A stretch of 64,000 nt of DNA. It comes from Streptomyces sp. CHD11. GTDB taxonomy: Bacteria > Actinomycetota > Actinomycetes > Streptomycetales > Streptomycetaceae. The stretch covers positions 61,859 through 125,858 of the forward strand of contig NZ_JABTTS010000017.1 in assembly GCF_018638295.1 (NCBI RefSeq), written 5' to 3'. Of the stretch, positions 17,143 to 25,707 are shown piece by piece; the stretch's first letter is position 1; the number at the start of each line of letters is the position of its first letter. The notes beneath the pieces were generated by a model. The model did no database searches. It saw only the letters and a program-made list of their open reading frames with translations, and was not told the origin of the DNA. The position numbers and the translations under genes are program-made.

Positions 17143-18561
17143 TCAGCCCATCTCCTCCAGCGTCTTGCCCTTCGTCTCCTTCACGAACTTCAGGACGAAG
17201 GGGATGGAGAGCGCGGCGAAGACCGTGTAGATCACGTAGGTGGCGGAGAGGTTCCAGTCGGCCAGCGAGGGGAAGCTCGCGGTGATGGCCCAGTTGGCGA
17301 TCCACTGCGCGGCGGCGGCGACGCCGAGGGCGGCGGCGCGGATCCGGTTGGGGAACATCTCGCCGAGCATCACCCAGACGACCACGCCCCACGACAGGGC
17401 GAAGAAGAGAACGAAGACGTGTGCGGCGATCAGGGCGACCCAGCCCTGGGTGGCGGGCAGCTGGCCGTCGACGAGGTCGAAGGAGAAGGCCCAGGCCTCC
17501 AGCGCGAGACCGATCACCATGCCGACGGAGCCGATGATCGCGAGCGGCCTGCGGCCGATGCGGTCGACGAAGATCATCGCGATGACCGTGCCGAGGATGT
17601 TGATGATCGATGTGGTGAAGGAGTAGAAGAAGGAGGCCGTCGGGTCGACGCCGACCGACTGCCACAGCGTCGCCGAGTAGTAGAAGGCGACGTTGATGCC
17701 GACGAACTGCTGGAAGACGGACAGGCCGATGCCGATCCAGACGATCGGCTTGAAGAAGAAGCTGCCGCCGAGCAGGTCCTTGAAGCTGGACTTCTCGTCG
17801 CGGCGCATCGCCGTCTCGATCTCGGCGACGCGGGCGTCGAGGTCGATGCCCTTGCCCTCGACCTCTTCGAGGATCTTCCGGGCGCGCTCCTGCCGGCCGG
17901 CGGAGATCAGATAGCGCGGGGACTCGGGGATGACGAAGGAGAGCAGGCCGTAGAGGACGGCGGGGACGACCATCACACCGAGCATGACCTGCCAGGCCTC
18001 CAGGCCCATGATCTCGCCGCGCTGGTCACCGTCCGCGGCGTTCAGGATGCCCCAGTTGACCAGCTGCGACACGGCGATGCCGATGACGATCGCGGCCTGC
18101 TGGAAGGAGCCGAGCCGGCCGCGGTAGGCGGGCGGGGCGACCTCCGCGATGTAGGCCGGGCCGATGACGGAGGCCATACCGATGGCGAAGCCGCCGACGA
18201 CCCGCCAGAAGGCGAGGTCGTACAGCGAGAAGGGCAGCGCGGAGCCGATGGCGCTGACGGTGAACAGGACGGCGGCGATCTGCATGCACCGGATCCGGCC
18301 GATGCGGTCGGCTATCCGGCCGGCGGTCGCGGCGCCGACGGCACAGCCGATCAGAGCGACGGCGATGACCTGGGCGAGCGCGGCGGAGCCGATGTCGTAG
18401 CGGTCGCGGACGGCCTCGACGGCGCCGTTGATCACGGAGCTGTCGTAGCCGAAGAGGAAACCGCCCATGGCGGCCGCCGCCGCGATGAAGACGACGTGCC
18501 CGAGATGTTCGGGTTGAGCCGTCCCGGCTCCTGACTTCTGTGCCTGCGATGTGCTGGTCAC
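17143..18561 (-). CDS. glcP: Major facilitator glucose permease GlcP
   Basis: This 472-residue sugar:H+ symporter has twelve predicted membrane helices and the sugar-porter motifs GRIADRIGRI, PESPRYLIS, GLSVFQQFVGIN (sugar-binding QQ) and DRIGRRPL. Length and sequence match the Streptomyces glucose permease GlcP, whose uptake feeds glucose kinase and carbon repression. GTG 18561 has GAGGAG 6-11 nt upstream. Promoter elements at 18656-18683 and a terminator at 17065-17103 suggest a single-gene transcript. Confidence 0.92.
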   Translation of the reverse strand: MTSTSQAQKSGAGTAQPEHLGHVVFIAAAAAMGGFLFGYDSSVINGAVEAVRDRYDIGSAALAQVIAVALIGCAVGAATAGRIADRIGRIRCMQIAAVLFTVSAIGSALPFSLYDLAFWRVVGGFAIGMASVIGPAYIAEVAPPAYRGRLGSFQQAAIVIGIAVSQLVNWGILNAADGDQRGEIMGLEAWQVMLGVMVVPAVLYGLLSFVIPESPRYLISAGRQERARKILEEVEGKGIDLDARVAEIETAMRRDEKSSFKDLLGGSFFFKPIVWIGIGLSVFQQFVGINVAFYYSATLWQSVGVDPTASFFYSFTTSIINILGTVIAMIFVDRIGRRPLAIIGSVGMVIGLALEAWAFSFDLVDGQLPATQGWVALIAAHVFVLFFALSWGVVVWVMLGEMFPNRIRAAALGVAAAAQWIANWAITASFPSLADWNLSATYVIYTVFAALSIPFVLKFVKETKGKTLEEMG

Positions 18562-18655
18562 GTGTACTCCTCGGGCCACCGGCAGCATCGCCGGATGGGG
18601 GGTCAGCCCTTCGAGGTCCAGCGGAAGGTACCTGAAGGTAAAAAGAACAGTGGAG

Positions 18656-18683
18656 AGAATATGTCTTCAATTCTTGAAGTCAA
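18656..18683 (-). promoter_or_regulatory. glcP promoter with operator-like dyad in the spacer
   Basis: On the minus strand TTGACT (18683-18678) and TATTCT (18661-18656) stand 16 nt apart, a good vegetative promoter. The dyad CTTCAAGAATTGAAG (18665-18679) fills the spacer and overlaps the -35 box. Further upstream are a second TCTTGAAG copy (about 18734-18741) and an inverted repeat GTTGTGAC/GTCGCAAC (18694-18715). The whole region is unusually AT-rich for this window. Confidence 0.7.
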
Positions 18684-18755
18684 AAGGCAGCCTGTTGTGA
18701 CTTCGGGGTCGCAACACAGCATGGGGTGTTCACGTCTTGAAGAAAGTGTGTCGCT

Positions 18756-21700
18756 TCAGCGCAGGCGCTGGCTGATGACCTTGGACACGCCGTCGCCCTG
18801 CATGGAGACGCCGTACAGCGCGTCGGCGACCTCCATGGTCCGCTTCTGGTGCGTGATCACGATCAGCTGCGAGGCCTCCTGCAGCTCCTGCATGATCCGG
18901 ATCAGCCGCTGGAGGTTGGTGTCGTCGAGCGCGGCCTCGACCTCGTCCATGACGTAGAACGGACTGGGCCGCGCCTTGAAGATCGATACGAGCATCGCCA
19001 CGGCGGTCAGCGACCGTTCCCCGCCCGAGAGCAGCGAGAGCCGCTTGACCTTCTTTCCGGGCGGACGCGCCTCGACGTCCACGCCCGTGGTGAGCATGTT
19101 GTCGGGGTCGGTCAGCACCAGCCGGCCCTCGCCGCCCGGGAACAACCGGGAGAAGACGCCCTCGAACTCCCGCGCGGTGTCCCGGTAGGCCTCGGTGAAG
19201 ACCTGCTCGACGCGTTCGTCGACCTCCCTGACGACCTGGAGCAGGTCCGCGCGGGTCTTCTTCAGGTCCTCCAGTTGCTCGCCGAGGAACTGGTGGCGTT
19301 CCTCGAGCGCCGCGAACTCCTCCAGGGCGAGCGGGTTGACCTTGCCGAGCTGCTGGTATGCGCGCTCGGCGGCCTTCAGGCGCTTCTCCTGCTCGGCCCG
19401 CACGAAGGGACGGGGCCTGTTGCGCGGGTGCTCCGGGTCCTCCGGCAGCTCTTCGCCCTCGGCGGGGGGCGAGGGCGGCACCAGCTGGTGCGGGCCGTAC
19501 TCCGACACCAGTCCCCCCGGCTCGACACCCAGTTCCTCCAGCGCCTTGGTCTCCAGTTGCTCCATCCGCAACCGCTTCTCGGCTCCCAGTACCTCGCCTC
19601 GGTGAACTGAATCCGTCAACTTGTCGAGTTCCGCCTTGAGATCGCGCCCCTCGGTGCGGGCACGGGCGAGTTCCTGCTCACGGCGGGCCTTGGCTGCCTC
19701 GGCCGCTGCGCGCTCCCGGTCGGCGCGGGCGAGGGACACCTCGACGTGGGCCAGCAGCTGCCGGGCGCCGGAGGCCACGGCGCCGGCGACGGCCGCCTCG
19801 TGGCGCAGCCGGGCGCGGCGCTGTTCGGCGCGCGCGCGTGCCTCGCGCTCCGCGCGGGCGGCGCGGTCGAGGGAGTCGGCCCGTCCGGCCAGCCCCTTGA
19901 CCCGCTCCTCGTGCGTACGGGCCTGGAGTCGGGCCTCCATCTCGGTCTGGCGGGCGTTGGCCCCGTCGGCGGCGAGCCGGTCGCGCACGGAGGTGTCGGG
20001 CTCCTCCTCGTACGGCATCTCCTCGGCGACCTCGAGCCGTTCGGCGAGTTCCCCGGCGTCCGTGAGTGCCTTCTCGAGGGCGTCCTGTGCGCGGGCCGCG
20101 GCGGCGCCGGCCCGCTCGGCCTCGCCCGCGGCACCGCGCGCCTGTCCGGCGAGCCGGCCGAGCTGCTGGGCGACGGAGGACTTCTCCCGGTCGGCCGCCC
20201 GGCGGCGCTCGCCGAGCTCCTCGACGAGGGCCGCGCACTCCCGGCGCCGTCCGGCCGCGGCCTCCTGCGCCCCGGTCAGCTCCTCGCACCGCAGGTCCAG
20301 TTCCGCGAGTTCGGCGGCGGCCTCGTCCACGGACGCCTGTACTTCCAGCAGGCTGGGGGCGCCTGCCGAGCCGCCGTGGGCGAAGTGGGCGCCGAGAAGG
20401 TCGCCTTCGGCGGTGACGGCGGTGAGGCCGGGGCGGATGTAGACGAGGTCCTCGGCGTCCTCCAGGGTGTCGACGACGACGATGCCCGCCAGGAGCCGTC
20501 GTACGGCCGCCATGATCTCGGCGGGGCCGCTCACGAGACGCTCGGCGGGGAGGACGGTGACGGAGGGTTCGGCGGCTGCGGGTCCGTCGGTGCTGGTCGC
20601 GCGGTTCCCCGCGCCCCCGCGGGGTGCTGCCGCGAGGCCGGGGCCGACGGAGGCACCGCCGGCCGAGGACGGACGATCCGCGGAGGGATCAGCGGATGCG
20701 GGCCTGCCGTGACCGGGCACGCAGTTCCCCGCGCCCCCAGGGGCTGTTGCCTCACCGGCGTCGTGGGTGTCGGGGCCCGAGACCAGGAGGGCGGCTCGGC
20801 CCGCGTCCTGTTTGCGCAGCAGCCGGATCGCGTCGGCCGCGGCGGACGGTGAGGTCACCGCCAGGGCGTCCGCCGCCGCGCCGAACGCGGCAGCGAGCGG
20901 GACCTCATAGCCGGGCGTCACCGTCAGGAGTTCCGCGGCCGGGCCCAGCAGTCCGGTGAGGCGGTCCCGTGCGCCCAGCAACGCGCCGGTGCCGTCCCTG
21001 CGGCGCAGACCGAGGGCGAGGGTCTCGTGGCGGGCCCGGGTCGCGGCGCGTCCGCGTTCCGCCGAGGTGATGGCCTCGCGCGCGGTGGTGAGGGCGGTCT
21101 CGGCCTCGGCGAGGCGCTGCTTCGCCGTGTCGTGCCGCTCGGCGAGTTCGGCGTCGCCCGCGTCGAGGCCGTCGACCTCGCTCCGGAGTGCCTCGTACTC
21201 CTCCTGCGCGGCGACGGCCCGCTCCTGGGCCTCGTCCCGCGCGGCGGCCAGCCGCTCGATCTCGGCCTGGGCCGCAGCGGCACGTGAGCGGGCGGCGCCC
21301 ACCTGTCCCCTGAGCCGGGCGAGCCCTTCCCGCCGGTCGGCGATGGCCCGCGCCGCGTCCTTGAGGCGCCGTTCCTCCGCGGCGAGTTCGCGTTCCAGTT
21401 CCGCGCGGTGGGCGACCGTGTCCTCCAGGGCGCGTTCGGCCGCCTCCAGGGCGGCCTCCAGTTCGGCCTCCTGCTCGCGGACACGGGCGGCCTCGCGCTC
21501 CATGTCCTCGGGGTCGCGCCCGCGCCGCTCCTCGGGGGGCGCGGACGTCGCGCTCTTCACCCGTGCGTCGGCCAGCGAGATGGTGCCGCGCACCCGCTCG
21601 GCCAGCTGGGAGAGCTCGTACCAGATCTGCTGGGCGTTGTGCAGCCGTGGACTGAGCCGCCGCACCTCGGCCTCGAGAAGCGCCTCGCGCTGGAGGGCCT

Positions 21701-22490
21701 TGCTCAGCTCGGCCTCGGCGGCCTCCCTGCGCTGCTTGAGCGCGGCCTCGTCGGCGATCTCGGCCTGCAGCGCCTCGCGCAGCCGTACCAGGTCGTCGGC
21801 GAGCAGGCGCAGCCGCGCGTCGCGCAGATCGGCCTGGATGACGGCGGCCCGCCGGGCGACGGCGGCCTGGCGGCCGAGCGGTTTGAGCTGTCGCCGGAGT
21901 TCGTCGGTGAGGTCCTGCACACGGGCGAGGTTGGCCTGCATCGCGTCCAGCTTCCGCAGCGCCTTCTCCTTGCGCTTGCGGTGCTTCAGGACGCCGGCCG
22001 CCTCCTCGATGAAGGCGCGGCGGCCCATGGGGTCGGCGTGCAGTACGGAGTCGAGCTGGCCCTGGCCGACGATGACGTGCATCTCGCGGCCGATGCCGGA
22101 GTCGGAGAGCAGTTCCTGGATGTCGAGGAGACGGCAGGTGTCGCCGTTGATCTGGTACTCGCTGCCGCCGTTGCGGAACATGATCCGCGTGATGGTGACC
22201 TCGGCGTATTCGATGGGGAGCGCCCCGTCGGAGTTGTCGATGGTCAGCGACACCTCGGCGCGGCCCAGCGGCGGGCGGCCGGTGGTGCCGGCGAAGATGA
22301 CGTCCTCCATCTTGCCGCCACGCAGCGACTTGGCGCCCTGTTCGCCCATGACCCAGCTGAGGGCGTCCACCACATTGGACTTGCCCGAGCCGTTCGGACC
22401 GACGACGCAGGTGATCCCCGGCTCGAACCGGAGCGTGGTCGCGGAGGCGAACGACTTGAAGCCGCGGAGGGTCAGGGCCTTGAGGTGCAC
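18756..22490 (-). CDS. smc: Chromosome segregation ATPase Smc with an inserted hinge segment
   Basis: Smc is the condensin ATPase that organises and segregates the chromosome with ScpA/ScpB. The protein starts at GTG 22490 (VHLKALTLRGFKSFAS), has Walker A GPNGSGKSN (31-39), two long coiled coils, a hinge around residues 500-690, the signature LSLLSGGERSLTAVAML and Walker B YVMDEVEAALDD near the end. At 1244 residues it is about 55-60 longer than I remember for other Streptomyces Smc. The extra length lies at about residues 580-633, a Gly/Ala/Pro/Ser-rich stretch encoded by two interspersed palindromic repeats (20593-20631, 20704-20751). The frame is intact throughout. Confidence 0.97.
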   Translation of the reverse strand: MHLKALTLRGFKSFASATTLRFEPGITCVVGPNGSGKSNVVDALSWVMGEQGAKSLRGGKMEDVIFAGTTGRPPLGRAEVSLTIDNSDGALPIEYAEVTITRIMFRNGGSEYQINGDTCRLLDIQELLSDSGIGREMHVIVGQGQLDSVLHADPMGRRAFIEEAAGVLKHRKRKEKALRKLDAMQANLARVQDLTDELRRQLKPLGRQAAVARRAAVIQADLRDARLRLLADDLVRLREALQAEIADEAALKQRREAAEAELSKALQREALLEAEVRRLSPRLHNAQQIWYELSQLAERVRGTISLADARVKSATSAPPEERRGRDPEDMEREAARVREQEAELEAALEAAERALEDTVAHRAELERELAAEERRLKDAARAIADRREGLARLRGQVGAARSRAAAAQAEIERLAAARDEAQERAVAAQEEYEALRSEVDGLDAGDAELAERHDTAKQRLAEAETALTTAREAITSAERGRAATRARHETLALGLRRRDGTGALLGARDRLTGLLGPAAELLTVTPGYEVPLAAAFGAAADALAVTSPSAAADAIRLLRKQDAGRAALLVSGPDTHDAGEATAPGGAGNCVPGHGRPASADPSADRPSSAGGASVGPGLAAAPRGGAGNRATSTDGPAAAEPSVTVLPAERLVSGPAEIMAAVRRLLAGIVVVDTLEDAEDLVYIRPGLTAVTAEGDLLGAHFAHGGSAGAPSLLEVQASVDEAAAELAELDLRCEELTGAQEAAAGRRRECAALVEELGERRRAADREKSSVAQQLGRLAGQARGAAGEAERAGAAAARAQDALEKALTDAGELAERLEVAEEMPYEEEPDTSVRDRLAADGANARQTEMEARLQARTHEERVKGLAGRADSLDRAARAEREARARAEQRRARLRHEAAVAGAVASGARQLLAHVEVSLARADRERAAAEAAKARREQELARARTEGRDLKAELDKLTDSVHRGEVLGAEKRLRMEQLETKALEELGVEPGGLVSEYGPHQLVPPSPPAEGEELPEDPEHPRNRPRPFVRAEQEKRLKAAERAYQQLGKVNPLALEEFAALEERHQFLGEQLEDLKKTRADLLQVVREVDERVEQVFTEAYRDTAREFEGVFSRLFPGGEGRLVLTDPDNMLTTGVDVEARPPGKKVKRLSLLSGGERSLTAVAMLVSIFKARPSPFYVMDEVEAALDDTNLQRLIRIMQELQEASQLIVITHQKRTMEVADALYGVSMQGDGVSKVISQRLR
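20593..20631 (+). repeat. Streptomyces interspersed palindromic repeat inside smc, copy 1
   Basis: The segment contains GCGCGGTTCCCCGCGCCCCC followed by GCGGGG, the same element as the four copies at 63013-63405. In smc (read on the other strand) it encodes APRGGAGNRAT. It is in frame and does not interrupt the gene. Confidence 0.8.
20704..20751 (+). repeat. Streptomyces interspersed palindromic repeat inside smc, copy 2
   Basis: This second copy contains GCACGCAGTTCCCCGCGCCC followed by CCAGGGGC and lies about 112 bp from copy 1, close to the 111-119 bp period of the tandem copies at 63 kb. In smc it encodes APGGAGNCVPGHG. Confidence 0.8.
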
Positions 22491-22669
22491 GCACCCGGAC
22501 TTTACCGGCCGGGCAGGTCTCACTTTCATGAACGCACGGTTTCGCGGGTGAACGCGCAGGGCACATCACACGTTGAAGACGGTGAAAGGATGCGCGGGAC
22601 AACAATCACCGTGCGCCGTGCGCGGGGGCGTGGGCGCCGGGGCGGGGCCCGGAGGCGGGAAAGAAAGAA

Positions 22670-22690
22670 GGGACGCCGGGGCGTCCCTTG
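22670..22690 (-). terminator. Intrinsic terminator of the 67-residue coiled-coil gene
   Basis: On the minus strand GGGACGCC and GGCGTCCC pair around 2 nt and are followed by a pyrimidine run TTCTTTCTTT. It lies about 75 nt beyond the stop of the small gene at 22765 and before smc. Confidence 0.7.
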
Positions 22691-22764
22691 CCATTCTGAC
22701 TGCTTGGCGGTGGTGACGGGCGGGCCCGACCACTGCTGGTGCTGTTCGAGGAGCGGTGCAGTGA

Positions 22765-22968
22765 TCAGGTGAGCGCAGGCTCCGCCTGGTGTGCGTCAAC
22801 GCTCTCCATGATCCTGTCGTGAGAAGCGGCAGCCGCCAGCGCGTCCTTCTCCGCCTGGATCCGTCCGAGCTCGGATTCCAGGTCCTGGACGCGCTGCTGG
22901 AGCCGTCGCATCTCGGCGAGGAGTCGCGGGTCGGAGCCGCCGACGTAACCGAGAAGCGCCTTTGCCAT
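22765..22968 (-). CDS. Small conserved coiled-coil protein of unknown function
   Basis: The 67-residue product begins MAKALLGYVGGSDPRLLAEM and then has a heptad-like helix (RRLQQRVQDLESELGRIQAEKDALAA, about 21-46) likely to form a coiled coil. ATG 22968 was chosen over the longer frame because GGAGG lies 10 nt upstream. It sits between smc and acyP with its own terminator. I believe such a gene is conserved here in Streptomyces, but its role is unknown. Confidence 0.8.
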   Translation of the reverse strand: MAKALLGYVGGSDPRLLAEMRRLQQRVQDLESELGRIQAEKDALAAAASHDRIMESVDAHQAEPALT

Positions 22969-23337
22969 GATGGATGGTCCTCCACAATGAGTGACCGACC
23001 GATGCGGTGTGGGTCGTGAGGGATGAGCACCCGCGGTGCTTGGCAGGCCTGGAGTTGTACTGCCGTTCAGCCATGCCAAACAGCTGGGGTGCGCGGGGTT
23101 TTCAGCGTCTCACCAAAAAGTTTGAGGGTCAACACGATCACGCCCCGTATTGGCGGACAACCGGGTGCGCACGGCCGGTGAGCGGCGGCATCGCGGGTCC
23201 TCGGGACGTGGCGGTCATCCTGGCCTCCGACGCGTCCCGTGGCAAGCCGTTCTCCGCAATCACCAGGACGTTTATATCCGCGGGGCCGGTCACGACGGGC
23301 CCCCTGGCCCCCGGACCCCCGGCTCCGGAGGGCCGGA
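22969..23337. other. Intergenic between the small coiled-coil gene and acyP
   Basis: This 369-bp stretch should hold the promoter of the 67-residue gene. On the minus strand TTGACC near 23135 could be a -35 box; the matching -10 (GACGCT) is poor. No gene is supported. Confidence 0.35.
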
Positions 23338-23619
23338 TCAGCGGATGGCGAAGGCCTCGTAGCCGCCACGGGGTGTGTCCCAGATCTCGGTGACTCCGTC
23401 CACGCGTCCGGGCGTGTCGCCGGTCTGCAACCAGTCGAGCAGCCTTTCGCAGCGCTCACGAGAGCCCTCGGCGACCACCTGGACCCTGCCGTCGCCCAGA
23501 TTGAGAGCGAAACCCCTCAGGTCGCCGATCTCCAGCGCCTTGGCCCGGGTGAACCAGCGGAAACCCACCCCTTGGACACGCCCCCGCACCCAGGCGACCA
23601 GTCGCACATCCTCGCTCAT
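23338..23619 (-). CDS. acyP: Acylphosphatase
   Basis: Acylphosphatase hydrolyses carboxyl-phosphate bonds such as in acetyl phosphate. The 93-residue protein has the signature VRGRVQGVGFRWFTR (catalytic Arg in GFR, about R21) and the catalytic Asn in GFALNLGDGRVQVVAEG (about N40). Length is standard. It lies upstream of the small gene and smc on the same strand. Confidence 0.95.
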   Translation of the reverse strand: MSEDVRLVAWVRGRVQGVGFRWFTRAKALEIGDLRGFALNLGDGRVQVVAEGSRERCERLLDWLQTGDTPGRVDGVTEIWDTPRGGYEAFAIR

Positions 23620-23705
23620 GCCCGCAACCTAACCGCACAAAGTCACACCGGGCACTCCGCCCCTTGGTGCCATGCGGTACCGTCCCGACCCATGAATCTC
23701 ATATG

Positions 23706-23729
23706 AAACTCACTCGTTGGTGTGAGTTT
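23706..23729. promoter_or_regulatory. Operator-like inverted repeat before the CAP-domain gene
   Basis: AAACTCAC and GTGAGTTT are separated by TCGTTGGT in a low-GC pocket 67 nt before the CAP-domain protein start. The dyad is exact over 8 bp. It could be an operator or part of the 5' leader; no regulator is known. Confidence 0.5.
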
Positions 23730-23795
23730 TGTGATCATCGAGTTTCGGACTGGTCGCGAGGACGAGTCGACCGCAGGACGAGGGAAGGCCAGGAC

Positions 23796-25097
23796 ATGGG
23801 ACGCCACCGACGCTCCGCCGCCGGCCGCGCCGCCACGGGCCGCGCCGCCGGAGCCACCCACCACGAACACCCCTACGAGGTCGGTACGGACTCCCTGGCC
23901 GACCTGGCGGACGGTCCGCCCACCATGGGCACCGCGCCGTACCTCAACCCGGAGGCCTACGCCGAGACGTACGCGAGGAGCGAGGCGTACCTCTACGCGC
24001 CGGACGAGGCCGCCGCGTACTCCGCCGACGCCGACTTCACCCGCGGTGGCTTCCCGGGCGGCGACTTCCCGAGGGTCCAGGACCGCCCCGGCCATGCCTT
24101 CGCCGGTGACAGCGCCCCCGTCCCGGACGACGGCTTCGCCACCCGCGTCAGCTACGCCACCCGGGAGGAGTCCACCTCCGCGCGGGGCTTCGCGTCCACC
24201 GACGGCTTCGCCGCCGACGAGATCGGACGGCCCACGAGTGCGCACCGGCGCCGGAAGAAGAAGGCCGCGACCCCGGTGCGCACCGGTCTGCTCGGTGTCT
24301 CCGCCGCCATGGCCATCGGCACGGTCGCGGTGGCCACCGGCGCGATCCCGGGCCTGGAGAACTACAAGCTCGGCGGCGACAGCGCCCCGGGTGAGGAAGT
24401 GCAGGCCGGGGATCTGGCGACCAGCCTGCCCACCGAGCAGGGCGGCACCTCCGGCCCCGCGGAGTCCCCCGGCCGGGACGCGGGCAGCCCGGCGAGCCGT
24501 GACTCCGACCGCTCCGCCCCGCCGGCCCGCTCCGAGCCGTCCGCGACGCCCTCCACACCGGACACGCGGCCGAAGACCCCGGAGAAGACCGAGCCGGAGA
24601 AGGAGAAGCCCGCGGTGACGCCGGAGCGGACCGCGGAGAGGGGCGCGGAGAAGGCGCCCTCCCGCAAGGCCACGCCGGAACCGGAGAAGAAGACCAACAA
24701 CCCGGGGCCCGTGTCGGCGGAGGCCGCCGCAGGTGCCGAGGTGCTCCGGCTGGTCAACGCGGAGCGGGCCAAGGTGGGCTGCAGCCCGGTCGCCGCGAAC
24801 AGCGCGCTGACCGATCTGGCCACGGCGTTCAGCGACGACATGGCGAAGCGCGGCTTCTTCGACCACACCGATCCCGACGGCGACAGCCCGTGGGACCGCG
24901 CCCAGACGGCCGGCGTCAGCGGCCTCGGCGGCGAGAACATAGCCCGGGGCCAGGCCGACGCGGAGGCCGTGATGCAGGCCTGGATGGACAGCCCCGGCCA
25001 CAAGGCGAACATCCTGAACTGCGACTTCAAGACACTCGGCGTGGGCGTCCACATGGGCCCGGGCGGCCCGTGGTGGACACAGAACTTCGGCTACTGA
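23796..25097 (+). CDS. Membrane-anchored extracellular CAP/SCP-domain protein
   Basis: The 433-residue protein has a cytoplasmic N-terminal part (about 1-160, acidic and Tyr/Ala-rich), a basic RRRKKK stop, one membrane segment (about 164-185), a long Pro/Glu/Lys-rich extracellular linker, and a C-terminal CAP (PR-1/SCP) domain from about 312 with LRLVNAERAKVGC, DMAKRGFFDHTDPDG, GENIARGQ and the final GPWWTQNFGY. CAP proteins of this type occur widely in Streptomyces; their function is not known. ATG 23796 was preferred over upstream starts because the sequence before it lacks coding character. Confidence 0.85.
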   Translation: MGRHRRSAAGRAATGRAAGATHHEHPYEVGTDSLADLADGPPTMGTAPYLNPEAYAETYARSEAYLYAPDEAAAYSADADFTRGGFPGGDFPRVQDRPGHAFAGDSAPVPDDGFATRVSYATREESTSARGFASTDGFAADEIGRPTSAHRRRKKKAATPVRTGLLGVSAAMAIGTVAVATGAIPGLENYKLGGDSAPGEEVQAGDLATSLPTEQGGTSGPAESPGRDAGSPASRDSDRSAPPARSEPSATPSTPDTRPKTPEKTEPEKEKPAVTPERTAERGAEKAPSRKATPEPEKKTNNPGPVSAEAAAGAEVLRLVNAERAKVGCSPVAANSALTDLATAFSDDMAKRGFFDHTDPDGDSPWDRAQTAGVSGLGGENIARGQADAEAVMQAWMDSPGHKANILNCDFKTLGVGVHMGPGGPWWTQNFGY

Positions 25098-25208
25098 GCA
25101 ACTCCGCGGCAGGGACCGGGGCAAGACCCGGGGCATCCGCGACCCCGGTGTCCTCCGCCGCCCCCGGGGTCGTCGGCGTGGGCCTCGTCGCTCCGGGGCA
25201 TGTCATGA

Positions 25209-25238
25209 GGCCGAGTGGGTGATCACTCTGCCTCGGCC
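25209..25238. terminator. Possible terminator hairpin after the CAP-domain gene
   Basis: GGCCGAG and CTCGGCC flank an inner imperfect dyad (AGTG/CACT). It lies between the CAP-domain gene and hxlR, both on the plus strand. There is no T tract, so the call is tentative. Confidence 0.4.
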
Positions 25239-25248
25239 CCCGCATGAA

Positions 25249-25299
25249 CTAACCACGAGTTAGCGCAACCCTTGGGAACGCGCTGTTCTGCAGTAGTCT
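25249..25299 (+). promoter_or_regulatory. Promoter and operator of the HxlR gene
   Basis: CTAAC-CACGA-GTTAG (25249-25263) is an exact inverted repeat just before TTGGGA (25272-25277) and TAGTCT (25294-25299), which are 16 nt apart. The predicted transcript would start at or next to the ATG at 25306, so the mRNA may be leaderless. HxlR regulators often bind their own promoter. Confidence 0.6.
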
Positions 25300-25305
25300 G
25301 GGAGC

Positions 25306-25707
25306 ATGACGACCACGGAGCGGGGCCCGGAGGAGCAGGATCTTGCCTTCAGCGTGTTCGCCAAGGCGTGTCCCTCGCGCAGGACGCTGGAGCATGTGAC
25401 CGGTCGCTGGGGCGGACTCACCCTGGGTGCGCTGTACGAGGGCTCGCTGCGGTTCAACGAACTGCGCCGGCGCGTCGACGGGGTGAGCGAGAAGATGCTC
25501 TCCCAGACGCTGCACGCGCTGGAGCGCGACGGCCTGGTGCACCGTGAGGCCCAGCCGACCAACCCGCCCCGCGTGGACTACGAACTGACTCCGCTGGGAC
25601 GTGAGGTGGCGGAGCGCCTGCTGTCCCTCATCCACTGCGTCGAGGACAGCATGGACACCGTGCTCCGGGCGCGTGAGCGCTACGACGAGACGCGCGGCGC
25701 CCGCTGA
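25306..25707 (+). CDS. HxlR-family winged-helix transcriptional regulator
   Basis: The 133-residue protein has the HxlR layout: an N-terminal Cys (AKACPSRRTLEHVTGRWGG), the recognition helix region SEKMLSQTLHALERDGLVHRE, the wing PPRVDYELTPLGREV, and a C-terminal dimerisation helix. The single Cys22 near the N-terminus could sense reactive species, as in HypR-type members; that is inference. Its 3' end overlaps the convergent fpg gene by 28 nt. Confidence 0.9.
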   Translation: MTTTERGPEEQDLAFSVFAKACPSRRTLEHVTGRWGGLTLGALYEGSLRFNELRRRVDGVSEKMLSQTLHALERDGLVHREAQPTNPPRVDYELTPLGREVAERLLSLIHCVEDSMDTVLRARERYDETRGAR

